Assembly: GCF_002975405.1 (NCBI RefSeq)
Contig: NZ_PCPS01000001.1
Location: 806,001 to 870,000, forward strand
Reading direction: 5' to 3'
Length of the DNA: 64,000 nt
Origin: Arthrobacter sp. MYb229
GTDB taxonomy: Bacteria > Actinomycetota > Actinomycetes > Actinomycetales > Micrococcaceae
The notes below the pieces were generated by a model. It was not told the origin of the DNA. It did no database searches and saw only the letters and a program-made list of their open reading frames with translations. Shown here piece after piece: positions 1 to 8,890 of the stretch (the stretch's first letter is position 1; each line of letters opens with the position of its first letter). The position numbers and the translations under genes are program-made.

Positions 1-1
1 A

Positions 2-412
2 ACGCAGTGGAGCAACGGCGGCGACATTAGCTACGACACCGCCTTCGCGGTGGTCACCGACAACAGCGGGGTAAGCCTCGCAGATCAGGTTGGAGCTTCG
101 GGTGTCGCGTTCAACCAGGCGCGCGGATTGAACTACACAGCTTTCGGATACCCTGCCGCGACTCCGTTCAACGGTGAAACTTTGCAGTCCTGCAGCGGAA
201 CTGCCACAGCTGATCCCTACGGACAGTCGCAGTCTCAGGGTATTCCCTGCGACATGACGGGCGGTTCCTCCGGCGGCCCATGGTTCCTCGGCGGTTCCGA
301 TGGATACCAGAACTCCGTCAACAGCTTCGGCTACAGTGGAGTGCGCAACACGATGTTCGGCCCCTACTGGGGATCGGTCGTTGAGCAGGCATATAACGCA
401 GCTCAGAACTAG
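2..412 (+). CDS. Secreted trypsin/V8-like serine protease, C-terminal part (cut by window edge)
   Basis: The reading frame is open from base 2, so the 5' part (signal peptide and catalytic His) lies outside the window. The visible 136 residues contain YDTAFAVV, which fits the Asp of a chymotrypsin-fold triad, and TGGSSGGPW, the nucleophile-Ser and oxyanion-hole motif of the glutamyl-endopeptidase/trypsin-like family. Two cysteines (in LQSCSG and IPCDMT) bracket a loop before the Ser and could form a disulfide. The protein ends with a Tyr/Asn-rich stretch and is followed at once by a strong hairpin, so it is the last gene of its transcript. Family members are exported proteases; the substrate cannot be told from this. 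The GTG at 50 is internal and not a real start. Confidence 0.85.
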   Translation, partial: TQWSNGGDISYDTAFAVVTDNSGVSLADQVGASGVAFNQARGLNYTAFGYPAATPFNGETLQSCSGTATADPYGQSQSQGIPCDMTGGSSGGPWFLGGSDGYQNSVNSFGYSGVRNTMFGPYWGSVVEQAYNAAQN

Positions 413-422
413 CAAGACGTGA

Positions 423-458
423 TTTGGGCGGAATGTCAGCGACGACATTCCGCCCAAA
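423..458 (+). terminator. Rho-independent-type terminator of the protease gene
   Basis: A perfect 15-bp inverted repeat (arms 423-437 and 444-458, loop AGCGAC) begins 10 bases after the protease stop codon. No long T run follows, as is common in high-GC actinobacteria. Confidence 0.8.
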
Positions 459-685
459 CCCGTTTAGGAGCAGGGGATGCAAGCAGAGGATGACGCTGCT
501 GGCGAATGCGCCAGCGGAAAGAGCAGTAGGCAAAAGTTGGATCAAACGGTCAGCGAACAGCTTTCATATTTTAACGATACGCGGAAGCAGGATGCTAAGC
601 CGATGCAGGTAGTAATACCAAGCCCAACCGGGCAAAGCAAGGATGAGGACGGCGGCTGACCCTGCCGCTGGGCATTCTGGTTAAC

Positions 686-725
686 GCATACTGCTCTCGA
701 ACCGACAGGTTCGAGAGCAGTATGC
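686..725 (-). terminator. Terminator hairpin downstream of the DUF4870 gene
   Basis: A perfect 18-bp inverted repeat (686-703 and 708-725) with a GACA tetraloop lies 30 bases past the stop of the leftward gene at 755-1243. It can act in both directions and may back up the hairpin at 423-458. Confidence 0.75.
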
Positions 726-754
726 TAGGTATCGCTCGCAACGCGGCTATTTGG

Positions 755-1243
755 CTAGCTCACGAACGTGAAATTGAATGGATACCTGTAAGAACGACCT
801 GCCTGATATTCGTTTGGAGCATTAACTGCGGCCACGATGGCCACCACGAAGCAGATGAGGCCGCCGAGCAGACCGATGACCCAACCGACCACGGGCAGGA
901 GCGCCAATAAAGCGATGATCGCGCGGATGATGCTGAAGTTCAGGGTATCTCGATGGAAGTCTCGCACTATCGGGTTGGTGCGTTCCTTATCGATGATGAA
1001 GAAGATCAGCGCTGGAATAATTCCGAAGAATGCAGATAGCCAGCCGTTGAGCTGGATCCGTTGGAGGTTCTCATCCGGGCTTTGCCCCTGGTAGCTCTGT
1101 TGCGGGTCATTCACCCGCCCCGGATATGGTCCAGCCGGTTCTGAACTGGAAGGGGGCGTCGTTGATTCGCCAGACGAGGGAGTCGAGCGATTGCCCTCGC
1201 GGAGCGGATCGGAGTCATTTGGGTCTTCCGGTGTGGTAGTCAT
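755..1243 (-). CDS. DUF4870 domain membrane protein
   Basis: This 162-residue protein has a hydrophilic N-terminal half rich in Pro, Ser and Thr (residues 1-60), then a Tic20-like DUF4870 domain. The visible pattern is a helix containing LNGWLSAFFGIIPALIFF, the conserved segment NPIVRDFHRDTLNFSI, and a last helix pair LLALLPVVGWVIGLLG/LICFVVAIVAA, so three to four membrane segments. Family members are small bacterial membrane proteins of unknown role. The ATG start is preceded by an AGAGAGG-type ribosome site. It is a single gene ending in its own hairpin. Family assignment is confident; function is unknown. Confidence 0.8.
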   Translation of the reverse strand: MTTTPEDPNDSDPLREGNRSTPSSGESTTPPSSSEPAGPYPGRVNDPQQSYQGQSPDENLQRIQLNGWLSAFFGIIPALIFFIIDKERTNPIVRDFHRDTLNFSIIRAIIALLALLPVVGWVIGLLGGLICFVVAIVAAVNAPNEYQAGRSYRYPFNFTFVS

Positions 1244-1390
1244 ACGAGCCTCTCTAGAGAGTAGCTTGAATATGTAGTATGAGCGTACCCCTCGACTCTA
1301 AGCCATGAATAAATAATATCAAGGCGTCGAGAACCAACAATTGACTTCGGCATCGTCTTCGAAGACCGATTCAAGGAACGGTTGAGAAAT

Positions 1391-1427
1391 GAGGAAGGCC
1401 GTCGAGAGATTCTCGACGGCCTTCCTC
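1391..1427 (-). terminator. Terminator of valS
   Basis: A 17-bp perfect inverted repeat (1391-1407 and 1411-1427) with a 3-base loop sits 18 bases past the valS stop. Read on the minus strand it is followed by a T-rich stretch (ATTTCTC). Confidence 0.85.
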
Positions 1428-1445
1428 ACAGACTGTTTTCGAAGA

Positions 1446-4064
1446 CTAGGCTTCTTCTGCGGGTGCCAATTCCACGTTCACTACGCTCAGCTCGCCTTCG
1501 GCCTCAACCAAAGTCAGTTCGCGTGCGTTGCCAGCCGACTTGAGGTCGGCGAAGCCGGCTCGCAGCTGTTCAACCTGAGCCGCTGGTGCATGGATCTCAC
1601 CGGAAAGGACCTCGGTGCGCTGCTTGACCTTCGCGTCCGACTTGGCCTTACGGATGCCAGAAAGTGCCATGCCGACGGTTGGGAGAACCGTTGCGTCGGC
1701 ACCTTCGGTAGCGGCAGCCAGGTGAGTGGAACTAGGCCACTGCGACAGGTGCACGGAACCGGTGCGCCACCAGCCCCAAACCTCCTCGGTAGCGAACGGC
1801 AGGAATGGTGCGAACAAACGCAGCACCGAATCCAAGGTCGTAGCAAGAGTCGCCAGCACGCTAGCCTGCTCCGCTGCACCATGACCGCCGTAGGCGCGGT
1901 CCTTGACCAATTCGACGTAATCGTCGGTGAATGACCAGAAGAAGGACTCGGTGATGTCCAGGGCGCGGGCATAGTCGTAGTTCTCGAAGGCACGCTGTGC
2001 GTCCTGGATGACCGTGGACAGACGCAGAAGCAGCGAGCGGTCCAGGCCGTTGGCCACCACCGATGCGTCGTCGGTGAGCACATTGGTCTCGGTGGCGCCC
2101 AGGTTCAAGACGAACTTCGAGGCGTTGAGAATCTTGATCGCTAGGCGGCGACCGATCTTCATCTGGTTGATCTCGTAGGCGGTGTCCGCGCCCAGCTTGG
2201 CGCTGGCTGCCCAGTAGCGCACGGCGTCAGAACCGAACTTCTCCAGAACCTCGTTCGGAACCACAACGTTGCCCTTGGACTTGGACATCTTCTTGCGATC
2301 CGGATCCAGGATCCATCCGGAGATGGCCGCATGCTTCCATGGGACATCATTGTGCAGCGCATCTGCGCGCACGGCGGTGGAGAACAGCCAGGTGCGGATG
2401 ATGTCGTGGCCCTGCGGGCGCAGATCGAAGGGATAGACCTTGGAGAAGAACTGGTCGTCGCGTCCCCAGCGGCCCGCGATCTGTGGAGTCAGCGAGCTGG
2501 TAGCCCAGGTATCGAGCACATCTGCGTCACCGATGAAGCCGCCGGCCACGCCGCGCTGATCCTCGGTGAATCCTGCCGGAGCGTCGGCAGCCGGGTCAAC
2601 CGGAAGCTGCGCTATCTCGGGCAAGATCGGAGCATCGAAATCCGGTTCGCCATGTTCGTCGACCTTGTACCAAACAGGTACCGGCACGCCGAAGAAGCGC
2701 TGGCGGGAAACCAGCCAGTCGCCATTTAGTCCCGAGACCCAGTTCTCGTAGCGCGAGCGCATGAACGAAGGATGGAAATCGATCTGCTCGCCGCGCGCGA
2801 TCATCTGGGTGCGGCGCTCTTCGTCGCGCCCGCCATTGCGGATGTACCACTGACGCGAGGTGACGATCTCCAGTGGCTTGTCGCCCTTTTCAAAGAAGTT
2901 CACCGGACGGGAGACCTTCTTCGGCTCGCCATCGAGCAGATCCGCCTCGGTGAGCATCTTGACGACGCTTTCCTTGGCGGAGAATACGGTCTTGGCCGCG
3001 ATCTCTGCGTAGGCGGCCTGGCCGGCTTCGGTGCTGATCCACTCCGGGGTGTCGGCCAGGATTCGGCCGTCTCGGCCGATGATGGCACGGGTTGGAAGCT
3101 GCAGTTCGCGCCACCAGGTGACGTCGGTCAGGTCGCCGAAGGTGCAGACCATGGCGATACCCGAACCCTTGTCTGGCTGGGCCAGCGGGTGCGGGTAGAC
3201 GGTCACCGGTACGCCGAAGATTGGCGAGGTGACGGTCTTGCCGAAGAGGTGCTTGTAACGCTCGTCTTCGGGGTGGGCCACAAGACCTGCGCAGGCCGCG
3301 AGCAGCTCCGGGCGGGTGGTCTCGATGAAAACCTGCTCGCCGCCTTCGGCATTGAATGCGTAGCGGTAGTAGGCACCGGGCATTTCGCGGTCTTCGAGTT
3401 CCGCCTGGGCCACCGCGGTGCGGAAAGTAACATCCCACAGGGTAGGCGCCTCTGCCATGTAGGCATCGCCCTCCGCCAGGTTTTCCAGGAAGGCGCGCTG
3501 CGATACGGCGCGGGAATTGTCATCGATGGTGCGGTAGGTCATGCGCCAGTCCACGGACAGGCCCAAGGTGCTGAACAGGTGCTCGAAGACCTTCTCGTCT
3601 TCGACCGCCAATTCTTCGCAGAGTTCAATGAAGTTCTTGCGGCTCACCACATCCCAGTCGCGCTGGTTCTTCGCCGGGGACTCCGGCGGGCGGTAGCCCT
3701 CGATGTACGGCTTGGTCGGATCGCAGCGAACGCCATAGTAGTTCTGCACGCGACGCTCGGTGGGCAGGCCGTTGTCATCCCAGCCCAACGGGTAGAACAC
3801 GTTCTTGCCGCTCATGCGCTGGAAGCGAGCCAACACGTCGGTCTGCGTGTAGGAGAACATGTGTCCTACGTGCAGGGAACCCGAAGCGGTCGGTGGGGGA
3901 GTGTCGATGGAGTAAACGGCCTCGCGGGTCGTGTCCTCGTTGAAGTGATAGGTGCCCTCGGTGCGCCACCGGGACGAAAGACGTTCCTCCAAGCCTTCCA
4001 AAGCGGGCTTGTCAGGAACGGAAACCGTTGCGGGCGTGTCTGTGCCCAAGTTGTCTTCTGCCAT
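1446..4064 (-). CDS. valS: Valyl-tRNA synthetase
   Basis: This cytoplasmic class I aminoacyl-tRNA synthetase charges tRNA-Val with valine. With the start chosen here it is about 872 residues. The HIGH-type signature is HVGH near residues 65-68, preceded by DTPPPTASGSL, and the second signature KMSKS is near residues 592-596. Between them lies the CP1 editing domain; the C-terminal part carries the anticodon-binding domain. The frame stays open to a GTG at 4124, with an in-frame ATG at 4112, but homologues usually start shortly before the PDKPALEGLE segment. I therefore prefer ATG 4064, preceded by GGAAGAAT; the ribosome site is weak, so 4112 or 4124 remain possible. It is transcribed alone, divergently from the operon at 4398, and ends in a strong hairpin. 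No T-box is visible upstream. Confidence 0.95.
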   Translation of the reverse strand: MAEDNLGTDTPATVSVPDKPALEGLEERLSSRWRTEGTYHFNEDTTREAVYSIDTPPPTASGSLHVGHMFSYTQTDVLARFQRMSGKNVFYPLGWDDNGLPTERRVQNYYGVRCDPTKPYIEGYRPPESPAKNQRDWDVVSRKNFIELCEELAVEDEKVFEHLFSTLGLSVDWRMTYRTIDDNSRAVSQRAFLENLAEGDAYMAEAPTLWDVTFRTAVAQAELEDREMPGAYYRYAFNAEGGEQVFIETTRPELLAACAGLVAHPEDERYKHLFGKTVTSPIFGVPVTVYPHPLAQPDKGSGIAMVCTFGDLTDVTWWRELQLPTRAIIGRDGRILADTPEWISTEAGQAAYAEIAAKTVFSAKESVVKMLTEADLLDGEPKKVSRPVNFFEKGDKPLEIVTSRQWYIRNGGRDEERRTQMIARGEQIDFHPSFMRSRYENWVSGLNGDWLVSRQRFFGVPVPVWYKVDEHGEPDFDAPILPEIAQLPVDPAADAPAGFTEDQRGVAGGFIGDADVLDTWATSSLTPQIAGRWGRDDQFFSKVYPFDLRPQGHDIIRTWLFSTAVRADALHNDVPWKHAAISGWILDPDRKKMSKSKGNVVVPNEVLEKFGSDAVRYWAASAKLGADTAYEINQMKIGRRLAIKILNASKFVLNLGATETNVLTDDASVVANGLDRSLLLRLSTVIQDAQRAFENYDYARALDITESFFWSFTDDYVELVKDRAYGGHGAAEQASVLATLATTLDSVLRLFAPFLPFATEEVWGWWRTGSVHLSQWPSSTHLAAATEGADATVLPTVGMALSGIRKAKSDAKVKQRTEVLSGEIHAPAAQVEQLRAGFADLKSAGNARELTLVEAEGELSVVNVELAPAEEA

Positions 4065-4397
4065 GGTTCCATTCTTCCATGCTTTGCCGGGGAGCCGGGC
4101 ATTGTGATCCATGGTCTCCGCCACGCAGGAGTCTCAAAAAATCTAAATCTTTGAAGTGGGTCGAAATTCAACCTAGGCAGCGTGTGGAACGTATTCTAAG
4201 TAAAAGACTCTAAGCCAATTCATTCATAATCGCTATAGTGGTGCATGCCAAATAAATCTTTGATTTGTAACCGGAATCAAGTACGCAACTGTTGGTATAA
4301 TAGTGACAAAGGGTTCGGGAATTTACAGCTACGGTATCGGGAATATTTTCTCAGTTTCGACCTGAGCGACCTAAAATTTTAAGGAAGGTATGGATCT
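4065..4397. other. Divergent intergenic region between valS and the three-gene operon
   Basis: This AT-rich stretch must hold the leftward valS promoter and the rightward promoter of the operon at 4398-8055. An extended -10 element at 4293-4301 is the only clear signal. A run of short A/T-rich words at 4340-4380 leads into an AAGGAAGG ribosome site at 4381-4388. Confidence 0.5.
4293..4301 (+). promoter_or_regulatory. Extended -10 promoter of the three-gene operon
   Basis: TGGTATAAT is a perfect consensus -10 hexamer with the TGn extension, about 97 bases upstream of the first start codon. No good -35 box lies at 17 bases, consistent with an extended -10 promoter. It implies a 5' leader of about 90 bases. 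Confidence 0.6.
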
Positions 4398-5093
4398 TTG
4401 AGTTCCAGTGCACCCAATCGAGATGATAAAGGCAACCGGGTAGCGCAGGCAATCGAGACCAACGAACGTTATCGCGGCAGAGCGCGATCTATTGCTACGA
4501 TTACGGCTGCTAGCACAGTGGCCCTGGCGGCTGGGCTGGTCATTGCGCCGGATACGAATATAAGCCTTATTTCAAGAATATTGGGTCTCTTCGCGATACT
4601 CGCGATGATATGTTCGACATGCTTCTTAATTGGAGCGAGTGCAACTCGGACATCACAAAATGGGCCGAAAATTAGGAATAAGTTTCTTAGAAGGCTAATG
4701 ATTTGGCATCACATTGTGGAAAAGCCTGATGATGGTACTTCAATCGATCTTAAAACGGCGGCGCGCAGTTTAGGGAAGAGGATATCCTCATTGACGGATG
4801 TGGGCATGATTCTTTCTTTACTTTCCGTCTTTATCTTGATTATTTCTCTGATCACCATATCTTTTTCTAGCGTCAATAGTGAATTTATCCATGTGAAAAT
4901 CATGGGAGATTTAGAAATTGAAGGTTGTTCGAAGATCCGAAGCTCAGTTCTTGCGACAGTTGAGTCATCAGCCTTAGACAAGTACACCGAGCGAATTGCC
5001 GCGAGGATTGATCCGGAGCAATGCGATGGCAAGGATTTATACTTTTACCCGGACATGAAATCAATTTCGATTGAATTGGCGCTAGACAATTGA
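4398..5093 (+). CDS. Three-helix membrane protein of unknown function (operon gene 1)
   Basis: I do not recognise this 231-residue protein. It starts at a TTG placed 9 bases after AAGGAAGG; the nearby ATG at 4390 runs into a stop within four codons. A basic N-terminus (residues 8-30) is followed by membrane helices at about 32-50 and 60-80, a basic loop of about 55 residues, a third helix at about 135-157, and a 74-residue polar C-terminal domain with two cysteines (177 and 209) that could pair if exported. The stop overlaps the next start (TTGA), so translation is probably coupled. Codon use is clearly more AT-rich than in valS or the cys genes. A membrane effector or sensor subunit is conceivable but is only inference from layout. 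Confidence 0.65.
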   Translation: MSSSAPNRDDKGNRVAQAIETNERYRGRARSIATITAASTVALAAGLVIAPDTNISLISRILGLFAILAMICSTCFLIGASATRTSQNGPKIRNKFLRRLMIWHHIVEKPDDGTSIDLKTAARSLGKRISSLTDVGMILSLLSVFILIISLITISFSSVNSEFIHVKIMGDLEIEGCSKIRSSVLATVESSALDKYTERIAARIDPEQCDGKDLYFYPDMKSISIELALDN

Positions 5094-5617
5094 TAATTGA
5101 TGTTAGAAGCCTTGGCGCCTTCGACGTGTCCATGTGGCAAAGTAGATTTCTACTAATAATTAATGAATTTTCAAAATCTGGAATAAATAATGTATTTACT
5201 GCGGATGAGAATGCAGATAAAGTGGATATATTGTTCATATTATATGATTTATCTAATCATCAATGGATAGAGTCTGATCGACTTTTGGAACTGGAAATAT
5301 CTAAGGCGCGGTATAGGATTGACACCATTTATGTCGTAGGTTGTGGATTAACAGCAGGTTCAGGAGCATCGGATAAGAGTGAGGTGAGTAAGATGGTCGT
5401 TTCTCAAACGGCTCACTTCTCAGGCACGTCTTTGTGCGAATTGATCGTATCACCACCAGGCCTGGATAAACCGATTTACGAGTTATTTAATGCGAGGGCA
5501 GGGTGGAGTCAACTTGGTCGTAGCTCTGATTTCGTTCATGATGAATACAGCGCCGTTGCCAGTGAGCTAAGCACCACTAATCTGAATTCATTTAGTCAAG
5601 AGATCGAGGATTTGTGA
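5090..5617 (+). CDS. Small alpha/beta protein, possibly TIR-like (operon gene 2)
   Basis: This 175-residue soluble protein is not assigned to a family with confidence. It starts at a TTG overlapping the stop of the previous gene and ends overlapping the GTG of the next, so all three proteins are probably made together. A buried strand (VDILFILYDLS, residues 45-55), then a segment with Trp59 and Glu61 leading into an acidic/basic helix (LLELEISKAR), then a second strand (IDTIYVVG, 78-85), recall the second half of a TIR or similar Rossmann-like domain. The similarity is by eye only and no active site can be claimed. The C-terminal 70 residues are polar. Base composition is low-GC like its neighbours. 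Confidence 0.6.
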   Translation: MIIDVRSLGAFDVSMWQSRFLLIINEFSKSGINNVFTADENADKVDILFILYDLSNHQWIESDRLLELEISKARYRIDTIYVVGCGLTAGSGASDKSEVSKMVVSQTAHFSGTSLCELIVSPPGLDKPIYELFNARAGWSQLGRSSDFVHDEYSAVASELSTTNLNSFSQEIEDL

Positions 5618-8055
5618 GTACCAAAAATTTTCTTGAAACTGAATGGATAGTTTCAATCCTGGCCCCGTGGACAATATCGCCGCATCCAAACTTTAGATCC
5701 CAGCAACTTGAAGGTGCTGCCGCACTTGCGTTGATAGCTGAGTGTCGGCAGATGCCGCTTTCGTTGGACGAACTAGGTGCAACGTGGCGTACGTGGGAGC
5801 TTGAGCTGGTTCAAAGTGCTGCAGATTCGCTCGACAATAGCAGCCAGTACACGGCTACGGGGAGATTGGTTGAGCTAGCCTCGGATTTAAATATTCCATT
5901 CGGTGCACGAGCTGCTGCTGCTGGATTCGCGAGTCTAGGCCTAATGGAGATGGAGCAGGCAAATGAAGCCGTCGCGCTCCTCTTGAACTTGCTGCAGGAC
6001 ATGGAACTCTGCCATGGAAATGAACCGTCAAAAAATTCTAGCTCTGAACGGTTGCTTCGAGCGTACGCTATGCAGCAATTGGCCTTGAGGAGTATCGACT
6101 CTTGCCAGTTTGATCTAGCCCGAGAATCGATTAGTGGCGTTTTAAAGTGGTTACCAAATTTATCAAGTCGTGATTTCAATAAATTTGAAACATCAGAAGG
6201 GATAAGTTGGGGATCAATTTCAGTTCTACAAGATATTACTAAATCAATAAAGTACCACGCCTTGAGCACTAGGGTATTTTTGGAGTCGATTCGAGGTAAA
6301 ACTTGGGTCCAGGTTGTAAGGTCGAAATCTAGTTGGGTTGATTTACGTCGGTATCTGGCCTCGTCGAAACGGGATGAATTGGTCGTCCGGGACTTATTTG
6401 AGGATACGATCGAAGCAAACTCTGGTACACAGCATTTCATGCGAGAAACACCCGAGTCTGCAAGCTACGCGTCATTACTTTTGGCCGAGCTATCTGGGTC
6501 ATATCGGTTAGTAGCCCGGGAACGTGAAAATCACGCAAAAGTTCTTCTGCTCAAGCGTAGTGAGCACGAGTTTGAAACCGGTGAGGCCTTGAGGCTCCTT
6601 CGTAACTCGGGTGCCATTAAGACGATGAGATCGGCTCTAATCTGGTTCCGTAACCAAGGTCCTACTGCGGCAATTGTTTTCGACGCATTGCGAGTCTTGG
6701 ATCGGATTGAGAAGTACCGATGGCGCACCGAAACAGACTTGCTCCTTTTTGAGCTTTCTGCTGATTTTCTTCCGGTAGCCGTTAGGGAGCGTGCACTGAA
6801 TGCGATTTTTTCCGATTGGAATATGGAATTGCCACCGCAAGGGGCAGATTGGGTTTATCAAAATCGTATTTGGAAAGCTGCCGCTAGGCTGGTTCCTAAG
6901 ACTTCGCTCCTTGACTCAGTCCTATCTAGGGCTCTGGAGATGCTTGGAGCGGCGACTGATATTGAGCGTCAGCTTGCCGAGACCATAGCAAGAATAGTGG
7001 ATAAGACGAATTGGAAGTCCATAGACTCTGACTTGGCGCTTAGTTGGAAAACATGGGCGCGCGAAAATGAGGCAATTGATTCAAGCAGTCTGATGCCTAT
7101 CGTGAATTCAATTTTACGATCTACTAGTGATAATTCTTCTAGCAACGAGCGGGTCTTGGACTTGGAAGATGTAGCGAAACTAGTTGATTCTACAACAAGC
7201 GATCTCGACGGAGTCACTCTGTCTGGATGCGGAATTATCTTGGTCGAGTCTTTGCGGACTGAAATGAAGGCGAGTAAAGGGGGAGCGTTTAGTCAAGGAG
7301 GTCTCTCAGCCTCCAATGTTGCTTCTGCCTTTGTTCTAAAGTTTGGTTCGGAACCTTTATGGGGCGAGTTGATTTCCTTTCTAGGTGATCCCGATGTATT
7401 TGCTGAACTTAAAACGTTGGCGGTAGAAAGGCTCGCGAGAGAACCAGAACGGATTCCCGCCCGTGAAAAAAGACAATTAGTGTCCGTCTATAGGTCTCTA
7501 CTTGCGTCAAAAAATTCTGGCGGGTTTTTTGGGGATTCCAGTCCAAAATATTTTACGTCGGCGATCAGGCTGGGGATTGCTATCGATGCGATAGGTTTTG
7601 ATGATTCGCTGGGGATGATATTGGATTTGGCGAGCGCTATGGTAAGTGACCGTATTGAGGCTGCTAAGACGATTCCTTTTGAACTAGCCCGCAGCAAGGA
7701 TCCTGTTTGGGGGCAAGTGCTACTACTGCAATTATCGCATGACTCGGATCCTTCCGTTCGTGCCGAGGCCGGGAAATCGCTCGCACAGTCACTGAATTAT
7801 CAGAGTGGGTTGCATGCCCAAGTAGTTGCGAGAATCGAAGAACTACTAAGGTGTGATGGAATCCAAGTTCCGCTTGCGACGCTGCACGGATTACAAATGA
7901 TCGCTGCGCGCAATGTCCGCTCAGTTCTAAATGTTTCAACCATTGTTTATGACGTAGTTCGCGATACCAAAAGTAGCGTCGTATGCGAAGCGGCCGAAGT
8001 CGTATTGAGTTTACTGGGTAGAGAAACCAATGGTGAGCTGGAACCTTTCAACTGA
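5614..8055 (+). CDS. Large helical-repeat protein, TPR/HEAT-like solenoid (operon gene 3)
   Basis: This 813-residue protein has no signal peptide, no membrane helix and no P-loop that I can find, so it looks like a cytoplasmic scaffold or sensor. Residues of about 90-190 show TPR-like helix pairs (AVALLLNLLQDM; LLRAYAMQQLALRSIDSCQFDLARESI). About 690-725 carries a clear HEAT-type repeat containing the core DSDPSVRAEAGKSLAQSL, followed by similar helices to the end. The GTG start overlaps the previous stop by four bases (GTGA). It closes the operon: a coding gap of 60 bases follows, then an ordinary dehydrogenase gene of higher GC. The combination of membrane protein, small alpha/beta protein and repeat protein resembles bacterial conflict modules in outline only. 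Confidence 0.65.
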   Translation: MSTKNFLETEWIVSILAPWTISPHPNFRSQQLEGAAALALIAECRQMPLSLDELGATWRTWELELVQSAADSLDNSSQYTATGRLVELASDLNIPFGARAAAAGFASLGLMEMEQANEAVALLLNLLQDMELCHGNEPSKNSSSERLLRAYAMQQLALRSIDSCQFDLARESISGVLKWLPNLSSRDFNKFETSEGISWGSISVLQDITKSIKYHALSTRVFLESIRGKTWVQVVRSKSSWVDLRRYLASSKRDELVVRDLFEDTIEANSGTQHFMRETPESASYASLLLAELSGSYRLVARERENHAKVLLLKRSEHEFETGEALRLLRNSGAIKTMRSALIWFRNQGPTAAIVFDALRVLDRIEKYRWRTETDLLLFELSADFLPVAVRERALNAIFSDWNMELPPQGADWVYQNRIWKAAARLVPKTSLLDSVLSRALEMLGAATDIERQLAETIARIVDKTNWKSIDSDLALSWKTWARENEAIDSSSLMPIVNSILRSTSDNSSSNERVLDLEDVAKLVDSTTSDLDGVTLSGCGIILVESLRTEMKASKGGAFSQGGLSASNVASAFVLKFGSEPLWGELISFLGDPDVFAELKTLAVERLAREPERIPAREKRQLVSVYRSLLASKNSGGFFGDSSPKYFTSAIRLGIAIDAIGFDDSLGMILDLASAMVSDRIEAAKTIPFELARSKDPVWGQVLLLQLSHDSDPSVRAEAGKSLAQSLNYQSGLHAQVVARIEELLRCDGIQVPLATLHGLQMIAARNVRSVLNVSTIVYDVVRDTKSSVVCEAAEVVLSLLGRETNGELEPFN

Positions 8056-8115
8056 TTGCCGAAATGAATTGGGGCGTTGCCGATCTTCGTCCCTAGACCC
8101 GAATAGTGTTAGTAC

Positions 8116-8880
8116 ATGACTACTTCGCAAAATACTGAAATCTCCCGTTCGGCCCTCGTCACCGGCGCGTCCAGCGGCATCGGACAGGCAACGGTGCGCG
8201 CGCTTCGCGCACAAGGCTGGAAGGTCTTCGCCGTGGCCCGCCGTGCCGAGCGGCTCAACGCCCTCGCCGCAGAGTGCGGCGCGATTGCCTTGGCCGCCGA
8301 CGTGAGCGTGCAGTCCGAGGTGGACGCACTGGTACTGAGCCTTGCCGAACAAGGCGGTGCGGACACGCTGGTAAATTGCGCAGGCGGCGCTCGCGGCAGC
8401 GACTACTGGGCCGAGGCCAAAGACGAAGACTGGGAATTCATGTGGCAGTCGAACGTCATGGGCACCATGCGGCTGACCCGAGCGCTGCTGCCGTCGCTGC
8501 GCACCACCGGCGGCACAATCCTGAATGTCACCTCCACCGCGGCCTTGGCAAGCTACGAAGGCGGCAGCGGATACAACGCCGCCAAGGCGGCGCAGCGCGC
8601 CATGAGCCAGGCGCTGCGCCTGGAGGAAGTCGAAAACGGGATTCGCGTCATCGAGATCCTTCCGGGTCTGGTGCAGACCGAAGAGTTCGCATTACGCCGG
8701 CTGGGAAGCAAGGAAGCCGCGGAGAACGTCTACGCCGGGGTCGCCGAACCACTGACCGCCGAAGACGTAGCCGAGGTGATCCGCTACGCAGTCAGCGCGC
8801 CGGCGCATGTGAACCTCGACGAAATCGTGATCCGTCCGCAGGCCCAGGCCGCCAACCACAAGCTGATCCGCAAGGGCTAG
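8116..8880 (+). CDS. Short-chain dehydrogenase/reductase (SDR family)
   Basis: This 254-residue cytoplasmic oxidoreductase has the classical SDR signatures: the nucleotide-binding TGASSGIGQ at residues 17-24, the NCAGG strand, and the active-site YNAAK at 153-157 with the upstream conserved Ser in NVTSTA. The Arg residues after the second strand (VARRAERL) suggest a preference for NADP(H). Spacing and length resemble the YdfG/serine-3-dehydrogenase subgroup, but the substrate cannot be told. It lies just before the sulfur cluster in the same direction, 10 bases upstream of the chelatase-like gene, so it may be cotranscribed. Confidence 0.85.
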   Translation: MTTSQNTEISRSALVTGASSGIGQATVRALRAQGWKVFAVARRAERLNALAAECGAIALAADVSVQSEVDALVLSLAEQGGADTLVNCAGGARGSDYWAEAKDEDWEFMWQSNVMGTMRLTRALLPSLRTTGGTILNVTSTAALASYEGGSGYNAAKAAQRAMSQALRLEEVENGIRVIEILPGLVQTEEFALRRLGSKEAAENVYAGVAEPLTAEDVAEVIRYAVSAPAHVNLDEIVIRPQAQAANHKLIRKG

Positions 8881-8890
8881 GACACCGAAT

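Larger units (their letters stand above)
413..754. other. Intergenic stretch with two terminators
   Basis: This holds the hairpin ending the protease gene (423-458) and the hairpin ending the DUF4870 gene from the other side (686-725). Short open frames at about 424-660 have no visible ribosome binding site and no recognisable protein features. I see nothing else. Confidence 0.6.

Noticed and set aside
424-660. Short frames after the protease
   Set aside because: No ribosome sites, no composition bias and a terminator inside the first frame.
2772-4154. 460-residue plus-strand frame within valS
   Set aside because: It is antisense to valS with no motifs or start signal; a shadow of a high-GC gene.
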